A stretch of 16,681 nt of DNA from CALZJC01 sp041574955 (GTDB taxonomy: Bacteria > Acidobacteriota > Thermoanaerobaculia > Multivoradales > JAHEKO01), in NCBI GenBank assembly GCA_041574955.1, contig JBFGNS010000097.1:1-16681 (forward strand). Direction: 5' to 3'. Position 1 is the first letter of the stretch; each line of letters opens with the position of its first letter. A program made the position numbers and the translations under genes. The notes beneath the pieces were generated by a model. The model made no database searches. It was given only the letters and a program-made list of their open reading frames with translations, and had not been told where the DNA came from. Below, piece by piece: positions 6,326 to 14,600 of this stretch.

Positions 6326-8413
6326 ATGGACAGAACCGAGAAGCTCGAGGTGTGCCGTTCGTTCCACTCCTGCTCGAGCCGCACCGCGCGAACGGCGCGT
6401 GCCGCGCTCGCCATCGCCGCGCTCGCCGCCGCGCCGCTGGCGGCGCAGGGCGTGCCGTGCATCGCCGGCTTCGCCGGGCCGTATCCGTGCGACAACGTCG
6501 ACCTGCTGGCGATCGTTCCGAGCGGTGAGATCGTCGGCTCGAGCGCCAACCCCAGCTCGGGCTCCGACATGTGGGGCTGGACCGATCCCCAGACCGGGCG
6601 CGAGTACGCCGTCCAGGGACTGAGCGACGCGGTCGCCTTCATCGACGTCACGGTGCCGACCGAGCCGGTCTTCGTCGGCCACCTGCCGGCGCCGGTGACC
6701 AACTTCCTGTGGCGCGACCTCAAGGTCTACGACAACAAGGCGTACATCGTCGGCGACTTCAGCCCGCTGCCCGACCCCTCGAACCAGGGCACCCACGGGC
6801 TGCAGATCTTCGACCTGACGCGGCTGCGCGGCGCCGGGCCGCTCGAGGTGTTCACCGAGGACGCCCTCTACACCGGCTTCGACGAGGCCCACAACATCGC
6901 CATCGACGAGCACACCGGCTTCGGCGCGGTGGTGGCGAGCGATACCTGCGAGCACGAGTACCACCTGCTCGACCTCAACAAGGACCCCTCGGACCCCGAC
7001 TTCTTCGTCGGCTGTTTCGACAGCGGGGTGCCCGGGGCGGTGCACGACGCCCAGTGCACCGTCTACCACGGGCCCGACACCGAGCATCAGGGCAAGCAGA
7101 TCTGCCTGTCGTTCAACGAGGACCGGATCGCGATCGTCGACATGAGCGACCTGTCGGGCCCCAAGAGCCAGCTCACCGGGCCCCGGGTGCTGTGGGTGGG
7201 CGACTACGAAGGTCGCAGCTACGCCCACCAGGGCTGGCTGACCGAGGACCACGCCTACCTGGCCAGCAACGACGAGACCGATGAGCTCGACGCCACGCTG
7301 GCCGGCACGCCACACAACACCCACACCTACATCTGGGACGTGCGCGACCTCGACAATGCGGTCCACACCGGCACCTACGTCGGGCCGACCGGCGCCATCG
7401 ATCACAACCACTACTTCAACGGCCGCTTCCTGCACCAGGCCAACTACACCGCCGGCTACCGGGTGCTCGACGCCGCCGACATCGCCAACGCCAACCTCGA
7501 GCAGGTCGCCTTCTTCGACACCTTCCCGCCCAACGCCGACGTACCCGCCTTCGCCGGCCTGTGGAGCGGCTACTTCTTCTTCGACAGCGGGGTCATCGTC
7601 GTCAGCCAGATCGACGGCGGCGAGCTGTTCGTGCTGCGGCCGCACCTGCCGGACGACGACGGCGGCGGGGACGGCGACGGCGCCAAGGCCACCGGCGGCG
7701 GCTGGCTGGCCGGCACCAGCGGCGGCAAGATCAACTTCGGCTTCAACGCCAGGCAGAAGCCTTCGGGTCCGCACGGCAGCCTGCAGCTCAACGACCAGGC
7801 GGCCGGGGTCAAGATCCACCTCGACGAGGTGACCCTGATCCGCTCGGTCGAGGGCACCTGCGGCGCCATCACGGCGGCCGACTACGCCCTCGAGCTGCGC
7901 GGCACCGGCCGGTTCAACAAGGACGGCACGGCGAGCTTCCGGGCGTGCGTGGTCGACAACGGCGAGCCGGGGAGCGGCTCCAGCCTGGTGCCGGACCGCT
8001 TCCACCTCGAGTGCGTCGCCGGCTGCGGCTACTCGACGGCGGACCGCGCCGCCGACGACGGTCTCGACGGCGGCAACGTCCAGGTCCACCGCGCCGGCGA
8101 CGAGTCCACGGGCGGCGGTGGAGCCGCCTCGACCCTGATGCTCGATCCGCTGCTGCTGAGCGCGGCACAGGTGGGCGCCGTCGAGCTGTTCGTGGTGCGC
8201 GCCTGGGACGCCGACCAGCAGCCGCTGGCCGGTGCCGGCGTCGAGCTGGTCCGCACCTCGGCCGGCGGCTCCACCGAGTCGTTCGCCGCCGTCACCGACC
8301 TCGCCGGAGTCGCGGTGGTGAGCGTCGCGCACCTGGCCGAGCCGGCGGAGTACCGGGCCACCGCGGGCGCGGTCGAGAGCAACACGATCCAGGTGGCACC
8401 CGCGCTCCCCTGA
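6326..8413 (+). CDS. Choice-of-anchor B family surface protein with post-COAP and Ig-like domains
   Basis: A 695-residue secreted protein; the ATG has a strong GGAGGTG 7-8 bases upstream. The long basic N-terminus (1-26) leads into a hydrophobic signal core (27-41, ending LAAQG). Residues about 45-440 form the choice-of-anchor B/LVIVD beta-propeller-like region, with family segments DMWGWTDPQTGREYAVQGLS, SYAHQGWLTEDHAYLASND and DHNHYFNGRFLHQANYTAGY, plus His/Asp-rich loops and paired cysteines. A Asp/Gly linker (about 443-453) precedes a post-COAP-1-like domain (ATGGGWL to about 590). The last 80 residues (about 615-695) look like an invasin/Big-1 Ig fold (PLAGAGVELVRTSAGG followed by TDLAGVAVVSV). 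Members are attached to the cell surface by varying C-terminal anchors in different phyla. Here the end is an Ig-like domain with no transmembrane or sorting signal, so this copy may be released or bound by other means. The biochemical role is unknown. Confidence 0.8.
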   Translation: MDRTEKLEVCRSFHSCSSRTARTARAALAIAALAAAPLAAQGVPCIAGFAGPYPCDNVDLLAIVPSGEIVGSSANPSSGSDMWGWTDPQTGREYAVQGLSDAVAFIDVTVPTEPVFVGHLPAPVTNFLWRDLKVYDNKAYIVGDFSPLPDPSNQGTHGLQIFDLTRLRGAGPLEVFTEDALYTGFDEAHNIAIDEHTGFGAVVASDTCEHEYHLLDLNKDPSDPDFFVGCFDSGVPGAVHDAQCTVYHGPDTEHQGKQICLSFNEDRIAIVDMSDLSGPKSQLTGPRVLWVGDYEGRSYAHQGWLTEDHAYLASNDETDELDATLAGTPHNTHTYIWDVRDLDNAVHTGTYVGPTGAIDHNHYFNGRFLHQANYTAGYRVLDAADIANANLEQVAFFDTFPPNADVPAFAGLWSGYFFFDSGVIVVSQIDGGELFVLRPHLPDDDGGGDGDGAKATGGGWLAGTSGGKINFGFNARQKPSGPHGSLQLNDQAAGVKIHLDEVTLIRSVEGTCGAITAADYALELRGTGRFNKDGTASFRACVVDNGEPGSGSSLVPDRFHLECVAGCGYSTADRAADDGLDGGNVQVHRAGDESTGGGGAASTLMLDPLLLSAAQVGAVELFVVRAWDADQQPLAGAGVELVRTSAGGSTESFAAVTDLAGVAVVSVAHLAEPAEYRATAGAVESNTIQVAPALP

Positions 8414-8475
8414 GGAGGGCAACAGCGACGCGCAACCGTCCTTACGGCGGTTTCTATAGAAGTGCGTCGATAGCC

Positions 8476-8505
8476 TTGACAGGCTTACAAGAAAAAGGGT
8501 ATCTT
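8476..8505 (+). promoter_or_regulatory. Sigma70-type promoter of the secreted protease gene
   Basis: A perfect -35 TTGACA (8476-8481), an 18-base spacer and TATCTT (8500-8505) lie in an AT-rich island that stands out from the surrounding GC-rich DNA. Predicted start is near 8513, giving a leader of about 105 bases before the ATG at 8618. A perfect 10-bp palindrome TTCTATAGAA (8452-8461) sits 14 bases upstream of the -35 and could be an operator. This is the best promoter in the window. Confidence 0.7.
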
Positions 8506-8617
8506 TCTCGTCTCGTTTTGGAAGCAAGCTGCAACCCACTCCCCCCCGACTCGTCGTGCGCCCCGCCTAACGGCCGGTTCGGATGAGGTGTCGGCACTCC
8601 TGGAGGAAACCGAAGTG

Positions 8618-9442
8618 ATGAGAACCCTGAAACTGTGCTCGCTGATCGGCTGCGTGGCGCTCGCGCTGGCGCTCGTGCCGGCGCCGTCGCAGGCCGACCA
8701 CGCCTGGGGCAACTACCACTGGGAGCGCTCGTCGAACCCGGTCACCCTGGGTCTCGGTGACAACGTCGACTCCACCTGGCAGCAGTGGCTCGACGAAGCC
8801 GCGGCCGACTGGAGCGCCTCGACCGTCCTCGACACGCCGGTCGTCGCCGGCAAGGCGCGCGGCAACTGCGGCGCGCGCAACGGCAACATCGAGGTCTGCA
8901 ACGACACCTACGGCCCCACCGGCTGGCTGGGCATCGCCCAGATCTGGGTCGACGGCGACCACATCACCCGCGCCGTCGCCAAGCTCAACGACACCTACCA
9001 CAACAGCGCGCCCTACAACACCGACGGCTGGCGCGACAACGTGATGTGCCAGGAGGTCGGCCACACCTTCGGTCTCGGCCACCAGGACGAGAACTTCAAC
9101 AACGGCAACCTGGGCACCTGCATGGACTACACGTCCAACCCGGACGGTCCGCCGGCCAACCGCGCCCCCAACGCCCACGACTACGAGCAGCTCGAGGCGA
9201 TCTACGCGCACCTCGACGACGGCGGCGGCAGCGGCTGCAACCCGAGGAGCCCCAAGTGCAACGCCGCACCGCCGGCGTTCAACGACATGGAGCTGCCGGG
9301 CCCCGCACAGTGGGGCCGCCTGGTCGCCATCTCCCGCGACGGAGGTCAGGCGATCTTCGAGCAGGACTTCGGCAACGGCTTCAAGGTCGTCACCCACGTC
9401 ACCTGGACGCTGGAGAACGCCCGCCGGTTCGCCAGCCAGTAA
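8618..9442 (+). CDS. Secreted matrixin-like (metzincin) metalloprotease, QExxH variant
   Basis: A 274-residue secreted protein. The ATG at 8618 is chosen because it begins a clear signal peptide (1-26, ending PSQA) and is preceded by TGGAGGAAA; a GTG directly before it (8615) is also possible. The catalytic-type segment CQEVGHTFGLGHQD (144-157) matches the metzincin zinc signature HExxHxxGxxH, with Glu146, His149 and His155 in place. The first zinc-ligand His is Gln145 (codon CAG). A Met-turn-like CMDYT (Met169) follows, as in matrixins and astacins. Cys pairs suggest oxidation outside the cell. The C-terminal part after a Gly/Ser hinge (about 205-274) is a small extra domain of unknown role. 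The gene is monocistronic: its own promoter lies upstream and an intrinsic terminator follows. It is either a zinc protease with a variant ligand or an inactive relative. Confidence 0.8.
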   Translation: MRTLKLCSLIGCVALALALVPAPSQADHAWGNYHWERSSNPVTLGLGDNVDSTWQQWLDEAAADWSASTVLDTPVVAGKARGNCGARNGNIEVCNDTYGPTGWLGIAQIWVDGDHITRAVAKLNDTYHNSAPYNTDGWRDNVMCQEVGHTFGLGHQDENFNNGNLGTCMDYTSNPDGPPANRAPNAHDYEQLEAIYAHLDDGGGSGCNPRSPKCNAAPPAFNDMELPGPAQWGRLVAISRDGGQAIFEQDFGNGFKVVTHVTWTLENARRFASQ

Positions 9443-9455
9443 ACGCGTGCGCGTT

Positions 9456-9517
9456 CCCGGGCAGCGGCCCGGGGATGCTCGACCGGGCCGCTCCCTCGTG
9501 GAGCGGCCTTCTTCTTT
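9456..9517 (+). terminator. Tandem hairpins ending in an intrinsic terminator
   Basis: The first hairpin is CCCGGGC-AGCG-GCCCGGG (9456-9473). The second is GGCCGCTCC-CTCGT-GGAGCGGCC (9486-9508), a perfect 9-bp stem with a 5-base loop, followed by TTCTTCTTT (9509-9517). The second is a textbook Rho-independent terminator for the protease gene. On the opposite strand there is no T-tract after the stem, so it should not stop minus-strand transcription. The rest of the gap to 9650 holds nothing I can assign. Confidence 0.85.
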
Positions 9518-9650
9518 GCGCCCGGGGGGACCGGCGCCGCGCGACGCCCTGATCTACCCGGGCCGACGGCAGCTGACGCCAGTGGCCCGTCGCCAACAGA
9601 CTCCAGGCGAACGCGCCGCTGGTTCGGGACCGATCAGCCGGGATACCACC

Positions 9651-10943
9651 TCAAGGCGACCTGGAGAAGGACACGTGGTCCACCACCACCGGTACGGTGC
9701 CTGCACCGCTGTCGCTGGTGCTGAAGTAGATGTTCAGGTCCTCCGTCGGGATGTTCGAGTTGTGCACGGCCAGCAGCTTGCCGTTGAAATAGAAGCGCAC
9801 CTCGTCGGCGCGCGCCACGATCTGATACACCCCGGGACTGCGAACCCACTGCCCGATGCTCACCACGGTTTGCGTCACGTTGCCGTTGTCGACCGTGCGA
9901 CAGGCCACCGAGCTGGGGCTCGTGCTCGAGCCCACCGGGTAGGTGTTGATGAACTCGATTGCATTGCTGCGATCCGTGCCGTTCACCAGCCCCCGCGGCT
10001 GGGCGTCACCGTAGACCGTGTGATCGACGTAGGCATCGAGGATGCGGGCGATGAAGACCAATGTGCCGTCGAGCACCGAGGCGCGCCGACGGCCCGCGAT
10101 CCGGGCTACGCCGACTCCGATATTGGGAACGGTCTCCATCAACAGGTAGTCGTGGGTCTCGTCGACGGCGACGTTGGCGCCCGCGTTGAAGTAGACGTCC
10201 CAATCCTCCGGGTGCAGCAGCCAGTAGCCGAAGTCGTCGTACTGGATTGCGACCAGATCGCCGGCCGGCGGTCCCGGAGGACCCTGCTCGCCCGCTGGAC
10301 CTGCCGGACCCTGCTCGCCCGCCGGACCTGCCGGACCCTGAGCACCTGCCGGACCCGCCGGACCCTGCTCGCCCGCCGGACCCACCGGACCCTGAGCACC
10401 TGCCGGACCCGCCGGACCCTGCTCGCCCGCCGGACCCGCCGGACCCTGAGCACCTGCCGGACCTGCCGGACCCTGCTCGCCCGCCGGACCTGCCGGACCC
10501 TGAGCACCCGCCGGACCCGCCGGACCCTGCTCGCCCGCCGGGCCTGCCGGACCCTGCTCGCCCGCCGGGCCTGCCGGACCCTGAGCACCTGCCGGACCTG
10601 CCGGACCCTGCTCGCCCGCCGGGCCCGGATCGCCCTGGGGCCCCGGCGGCCCCACCGTCAGCACCGGCAGCAGGGTCACGCTGAGGTCGTTCTTGCCGGC
10701 AGTGATCGTCACCGTTCGAGTGTCGGGCTGCCAGCCGCTGCCCGGGATCTGCACCGTGATCCCGTGCTCTCCCTCGGGCAGCGAGACGCTCATCGGTGTG
10801 AACTTGCCGGTAAACACCCCGTCCACCCAGACCTCGGCGCCCGAAGGGAAAGAGCTGACCTTCAGGTCGCCGTTCGCGGCTGCCGCCTGCCCCGCGACCA
10901 GCAGGCACAGCACCGCCACCACCGAGACTCGGATACTGCTCAT
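9651..10943 (-). CDS. Secreted collagen-like protein with PEGA-like and lectin-like domains
   Basis: A 430-residue protein with GGAAGGAGG 7 bases before its ATG. Residues 1-22 are a Sec signal peptide (ends GQAAAA). Residues about 25-92 resemble a PEGA domain (LKVSSFPSGAEVWVDGVFTG and a SVSLPEGEHGITV strand). Residues 98-226 are 43 uninterrupted Gly-X-Y triplets, mostly alternating GEQGPAGPA and GAQGPAGPA nonapeptides, the pattern of bacterial collagen-like proteins that form triple helices using proline rather than hydroxyproline. Residues about 230-430 form a beta-rich domain resembling a concanavalin-type lectin/glucanase fold, including SIGQWVRSPGVYQIVARADE and VRFYFNGKLLAVHN, probably a trimerising or ligand-binding head. 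No membrane anchor or sortase motif is seen, so it is likely secreted or periplasmic. A duplicated operator-like motif lies about 190 bases upstream. The role is probably adhesion or surface structure (inference). Confidence 0.85.
   Translation of the reverse strand: MSSIRVSVVAVLCLLVAGQAAAANGDLKVSSFPSGAEVWVDGVFTGKFTPMSVSLPEGEHGITVQIPGSGWQPDTRTVTITAGKNDLSVTLLPVLTVGPPGPQGDPGPAGEQGPAGPAGAQGPAGPAGEQGPAGPAGEQGPAGPAGAQGPAGPAGEQGPAGPAGAQGPAGPAGEQGPAGPAGAQGPVGPAGEQGPAGPAGAQGPAGPAGEQGPAGPAGEQGPPGPPAGDLVAIQYDDFGYWLLHPEDWDVYFNAGANVAVDETHDYLLMETVPNIGVGVARIAGRRRASVLDGTLVFIARILDAYVDHTVYGDAQPRGLVNGTDRSNAIEFINTYPVGSSTSPSSVACRTVDNGNVTQTVVSIGQWVRSPGVYQIVARADEVRFYFNGKLLAVHNSNIPTEDLNIYFSTSDSGAGTVPVVVDHVSFSRSP
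10266..10652 (-). repeat. Collagen-type coding repeat (27-bp units)
   Basis: This 387-base tract codes 43 Gly-X-Y triplets. Its basic unit is 27 bp (nine codons), alternating GEQGPAGPA and GAQGPAGPA, with nearly identical DNA between copies and occasional silent changes (GGC/GGT) or one substitution (GPV). The high identity suggests recent expansion by slippage or recombination and predicts length variation between strains. Both strands remain open through the tract because of its composition; only the minus-strand reading has a signal peptide and flanking domains. Confidence 0.93.
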
Positions 10944-11069
10944 CGGCTACCTCCTTCCTGCAAGGGCAGCGGGCTCGGCAGGGCGGCATGGCCGCTCCGG
11001 ACTCGGCCGGGTCCACCGACGGCCGGCAGGACCGCGCTCAACGGCTGGTAAGCCGCCTGCAGGGACCTT

Positions 11070-11105
11070 CTACTCGAACTTCGCCGCCAGAATGACGGAG
11101 ATCAT
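11070..11105 (-). other. Possible 11-codon leader ORF upstream of the collagen-like gene
   Basis: Within the long leader, an ATG at 11105 opens MISVILAAKFE and stops with TAG at 11070-11072. A purine-rich AAGAAG precedes the ATG but is directly adjacent, so ribosome binding is doubtful. It lies between the duplicated operator and the collagen-like gene start. It may be chance; I mention it because the leader is otherwise unexplained. Confidence 0.15.
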
Positions 11106-11129
11106 CTTCTTAGGATTCTTAAGATTAAA

Positions 11130-11170
11130 CACCCCAATGGGTAGGGCCTCATCCCACCCAAAAGGGTAGG
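11130..11170 (-). promoter_or_regulatory. Duplicated CTACCC-N4-GGGTRG operator in an AT-richer promoter region
   Basis: Read on the minus strand, two imperfect inverted repeats occur 25 bases apart: CTACCCTTTTGGGTGG (11169-11154) and CTACCCATTGGGGTGT (11144-11129). They share CTACCC-N4-GGGT. Downstream comes an AT-rich stretch (TTTAATCTTAAGAATCC, 11129-11113) that probably holds the -10. The layout resembles a pair of dimer sites for a LuxR/NarL-type response regulator at or above the -35 of the collagen-like gene. No -35 is recognisable, which fits an activator-dependent promoter. The regulator is not in this window. The 259-base gap 10944-11202 otherwise holds only a Shine-Dalgarno and a possible leader ORF. 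Confidence 0.5.
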
Positions 11171-11202
11171 CAGGCCACGGCTCGGCGGACCGACCGAGCG
11201 CT

Positions 11203-11616
11203 TCAGTGCACGACGCCGGCGCCGCACAGGGTGAACGGCGCGATCACCGCGTCGAAGCTCTCGCCCGAGGCGGCGACCATCCGGTAGCTGCCCTCCATGG
11301 TGCCGACGTCGGTGGTCAGCGGGCAGCCCGAGGTGTAGGTGAACGACTCGCCCGGTGCCAGCACCGGCTGCTCGCCCACCACCCCCGGGCCGCGCACCTC
11401 CTCCACCCGCCCGGCTCCGTCCCGGATAACCCAGTGGCGGGTCATCAGCTGTACCGTCTCCTTGCCGCGGTTCTCGATCGTCACCGTGTAGAGGAAGAAC
11501 CAGTGGCCGCGGGCGGGGTCCGAGCGGTTCGGATCGTACTGCGGCTCCACCCGCACCCGGATGCCGCGGGTCAGGGCCTCGGAAGAGAAGTCTCCGATCG
11601 AGTCCGGGGTGGTCAT
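11203..11616 (-). CDS. apaG: ApaG (DUF525) family protein
   Basis: A 137-residue ApaG protein, close to the usual family length of about 125-130. Diagnostic stretches are TRGIRVRVEPQYDP near the N-terminus, YTVTIENRGKETVQLMTRHW, VRGPGVVGEQPVLAPGESF, YTSGCPLTTDVGTMEGSYRM and the closing IAPFTL. The fold is a fibronectin-III-like beta sandwich. The biochemical role is unsettled: it was linked genetically to cobalt/magnesium efflux and to diadenosine tetraphosphate levels because of its position beside apaH in enterics, and the same fold occurs in F-box proteins. Here there is no apaH or ksgA neighbour. The ATG at 11616 has GGAG 9 bases upstream. A -10-like TAGTCT (minus, 11666-11661) in the 62-base gap after the GH92 gene suggests its own promoter. 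Confidence 0.93.
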   Translation of the reverse strand: MTTPDSIGDFSSEALTRGIRVRVEPQYDPNRSDPARGHWFFLYTVTIENRGKETVQLMTRHWVIRDGAGRVEEVRGPGVVGEQPVLAPGESFTYTSGCPLTTDVGTMEGSYRMVAASGESFDAVIAPFTLCGAGVVH

Positions 11617-11678
11617 GGGCGCTGGCTCCGGGGTACCGCCGGCGGCCGCCTAGCCGGTCAAGACTACACGCTCGGCGC

Positions 11679-14600
11679 TCAGGGGTCGTGCCTTGGTCCC
11701 TCGGCTTCGCCTCGGGACAGCGGCTCGACCAGGATCTCGTCGACGAAGATGTACGCCGCGCCGCCGCGGCCGGGATGCCAGTCGGGGACGGTGCCGTAGT
11801 TGCGGGCCGACAGCCGAATCCAGCGGGCCGCGACGCCGGCCAGATCGGCCACCAGGTCGCGCGTCACGACGCCGGCCAGATCGTCGGGCACGCCGCTGTC
11901 GAGCCGCGCCAGCTCGCGAAAGCTCTCACCGTCGGTCGACACCGCCACCACCACCTCGGCCGGCATCCAGATCCAGGAGCGCGCGTCCTGCAGGAACCCC
12001 GCGCCGGCGCGCCGCAGCTGCCGCACCTCGCCGAGGTCCACCACCGCCTCGAAGTCGGTGCCCTGGTAGCCCTGCCACCCGCCGGTGCGCCAGTTGCGGC
12101 TGCCGCGCAGAGCGTCGATCAGCGCCTCCGGGCCGCCGGCGGTGTACTGCGGATGGACCGGCGAGCTCACCTCCACCCGCCAGTCGTGCGGGATGCGGTG
12201 GAAGCGCGCCGCCACCAGCGGACTCGAGCGGCCGTCCCGCTCGGCCAGCATCTCGAGCCGCGCGCTCGAGCGCACGACGAGCGGCGCCTCGTAGCGTTGC
12301 CAGCCGCGGCGGCCGGCCGGCGCCCCGGCGCCGTCGGCGAGCGGCGTCAGCCGGTAGCGGATCTCGGCTGCGCGGTCGGCGCTCCCCAGCTCGACGGTCA
12401 GGCTGTCGCGGAACACCTCGCCGGCGGCGACCACGAACGGCGCCGGCACCACCGGGTCACCCTCGACGCGCGAGCGCGGCCGATCTGCGGTGGCGACACC
12501 CCAGTCCGGGGCCGGACTCGGGCCGAGCCGCAGCACCAGCTCGCCGCCGGCCGCGATCTCGCCGTAGCGCAGGAAGCTCCGGCCGAGCCGGCGGCCGTCG
12601 AGGGTCGCCGACTGGACGTAGAGATGGCCCTCCGCCGCGCCTTCGGTCCGCACCGTGAACCGCCGCCCGCCGGCCAGCGCGAGATCGACGCGCTCGAACA
12701 GCGGCGCTCCGATCAGGTACTCGTCGCTGCACGGGCAGACCGGGTACAGCCCGATCGCCGCCAGCACGAACCAGCTCGACATCTGGCCGCAGTCTTCGTT
12801 ACCGCTCAGCCCGTCGGGCGCGGCGGCGTAGAGGGTGTCGAGGATCTGGCGCACCCGCTCGGCGCTCCTGCCCGGCTGCCCGGCGTAGTGGTACAGCCAG
12901 GCCATGTGGTGGCTGGGCTCGTTGCCGTGGGCGTACTGGCCAATCAGCCCGGTGATGTCGGCCTGGTCGCGGCCGGTGGTCGCTGAGGGCGCGGCGAACA
13001 GCGCGTCCAGCCGTTCGACGAACCGCTGGTCGCCGCCGAGCGCGGCAATCAGCCCCGCGACGTCCTGCGGCACGAAGAAGCTGTACTGCCAGGCGTTGGC
13101 CTCGGTGTAGTGGTTGTCGACCCGCCGCGGATCGAACGGCTCGAGCCAGCCCTGGTTGCGGCGCGGACGCATGAAGCCGGTCTCGGGGTCGAGCAGGTGG
13201 CGCCACGCCTGGCTGCGGCGCGCGAACCGCTCGGCGATCGCCCGCTTGCCGAGCCCCTCGGCCATCGCCGCGATGCAGGCGTCGTCGTAGGCGTACTCGA
13301 GCGTCTTGGACACCGACTCGCCGTCGTCCTCGGCGCCGATGAACCCCTGCCGGCGGTAGGCTTCGAGGCCGAAGCGGTCGCCGTCCGCGCTGGCCACCAT
13401 GGCTTCGAGGGCGCGCTCGGCGTCGAAGCCGCGGATTCCCTTGAGCCAGGCCTCGGCGATCACCGACACCGCGTGGTAGCCGATCATGGTGTCGGTCTCG
13501 TTGCCGGCCAGCTCCCACACCGGCAGCCGGCCACCCTGGTCGTACTGCGCCAGGAAGGTCTCGACCATCTCGCGGGTGCGCTCCGGCTCGATCAGGGTGA
13601 ACAGCGGGTGAGTCGCCCGGAAGGTGTCCCACAAAGAGAACACCGTGTAGTGCCGGCGCCCCTGGGCGCGGTGGACGGCGCGGTCCATGCCCCGGTAGCG
13701 GCCGTCGACGTCCGAGAACAGGTTCGGGGCCAGCAGGCTGTGGTAGAGCGCGGTGTAGAAGACGGTGCGCTGCTCGGGCGTGCCGCCGCTGACCGCCACC
13801 CGCTCGAGCGCCTCGGCCCAGCGCTGGCGCGCCGCCGCCCGCGTCGCGTCGAACGACCAGCCGGGCAGCTCGGCGTCGAGGTTGCGCCGCGCCCCTTCGA
13901 CGTCGACCGCCGAGATCCCTACCTTGACCATCAGCTCGCCGCCGCCGTCGCCGAACGACAGGACGCCCTTGACGCTCCTGCCGCGGACACCGGACGGCGC
14001 CGTGCGGCCGGTCCGACGCAGCTCGCCGTCGAGAGCCAGCCGCGCCTGCCGGAACGGCCGCGAGAAACGCGCCACGAAGTAGACGATCTGATCGCGCGCC
14101 CAACCGGTCGAGCGGCGGAAGCCGGCGATCTCGCGCTCGCCGGCCACGATGAGCTCGGAGTCGAGCACCTCGTCGCGGTGCTCGAGGTCGACGATGACGT
14201 GAGCCGGCCGCCCGGCGGGCAGGCGGTAGCGGTGGAAGCCGGCGCGCTCGGTGGCGGTGAGCTCGACCGCGATGCCGTAGTCGGCCAGCTCCACCGCGTA
14301 CCAGCCGGCGCCGGCGCGCTCGGTGCGCTTGTCGAAGCGCGAGCCGTAACCGGCGTTGGGATCCCCGCCGTAGCCGCTCGCGAGCCGCGGCTCGCCGGTC
14401 ACCGGCATCAGCAAGATGTCGCCGTAGTCCGACACCCCGGTGCCGCTCAGGTGGGTGTGCGAGAAGCCGTACACCACCCGGTCGGTCCAGTGGTAGCCCG
14501 AGCAGCCGTCCCAGCCGGTGAGCCGGGTGTCGGGGCTGAGCTGCACCATGCCGAACGGCAAGGTGGCGCCCGGGTAGGTGTGACCGTGGCCACCGGTGCC

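Noticed and set aside
6293..8539. A minus-strand open frame of 748 codons opposite the choice-of-anchor B gene
   Set aside because: Val/Gly/Asp-rich, low-information antisense of a clearly recognised protein.
9486..9517. The protease terminator serving as a bidirectional terminator for the collagen-like gene
   Set aside because: On the minus strand the stem is followed by a GC-rich sequence with no T-tract.
10266..10652. Short direct repeats that could be mistaken for a CRISPR array
   Set aside because: The units are contiguous 27-bp codon repeats without unique spacers and are explained by collagen triplets.
9447..11051. A plus-strand open frame of 534 codons across the collagen-like gene
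   Set aside because: It has no signal peptide or recognisable domain and its repeats are the antisense of the Gly-X-Y tract. The minus frame has a Shine-Dalgarno, a signal peptide and folded domains.
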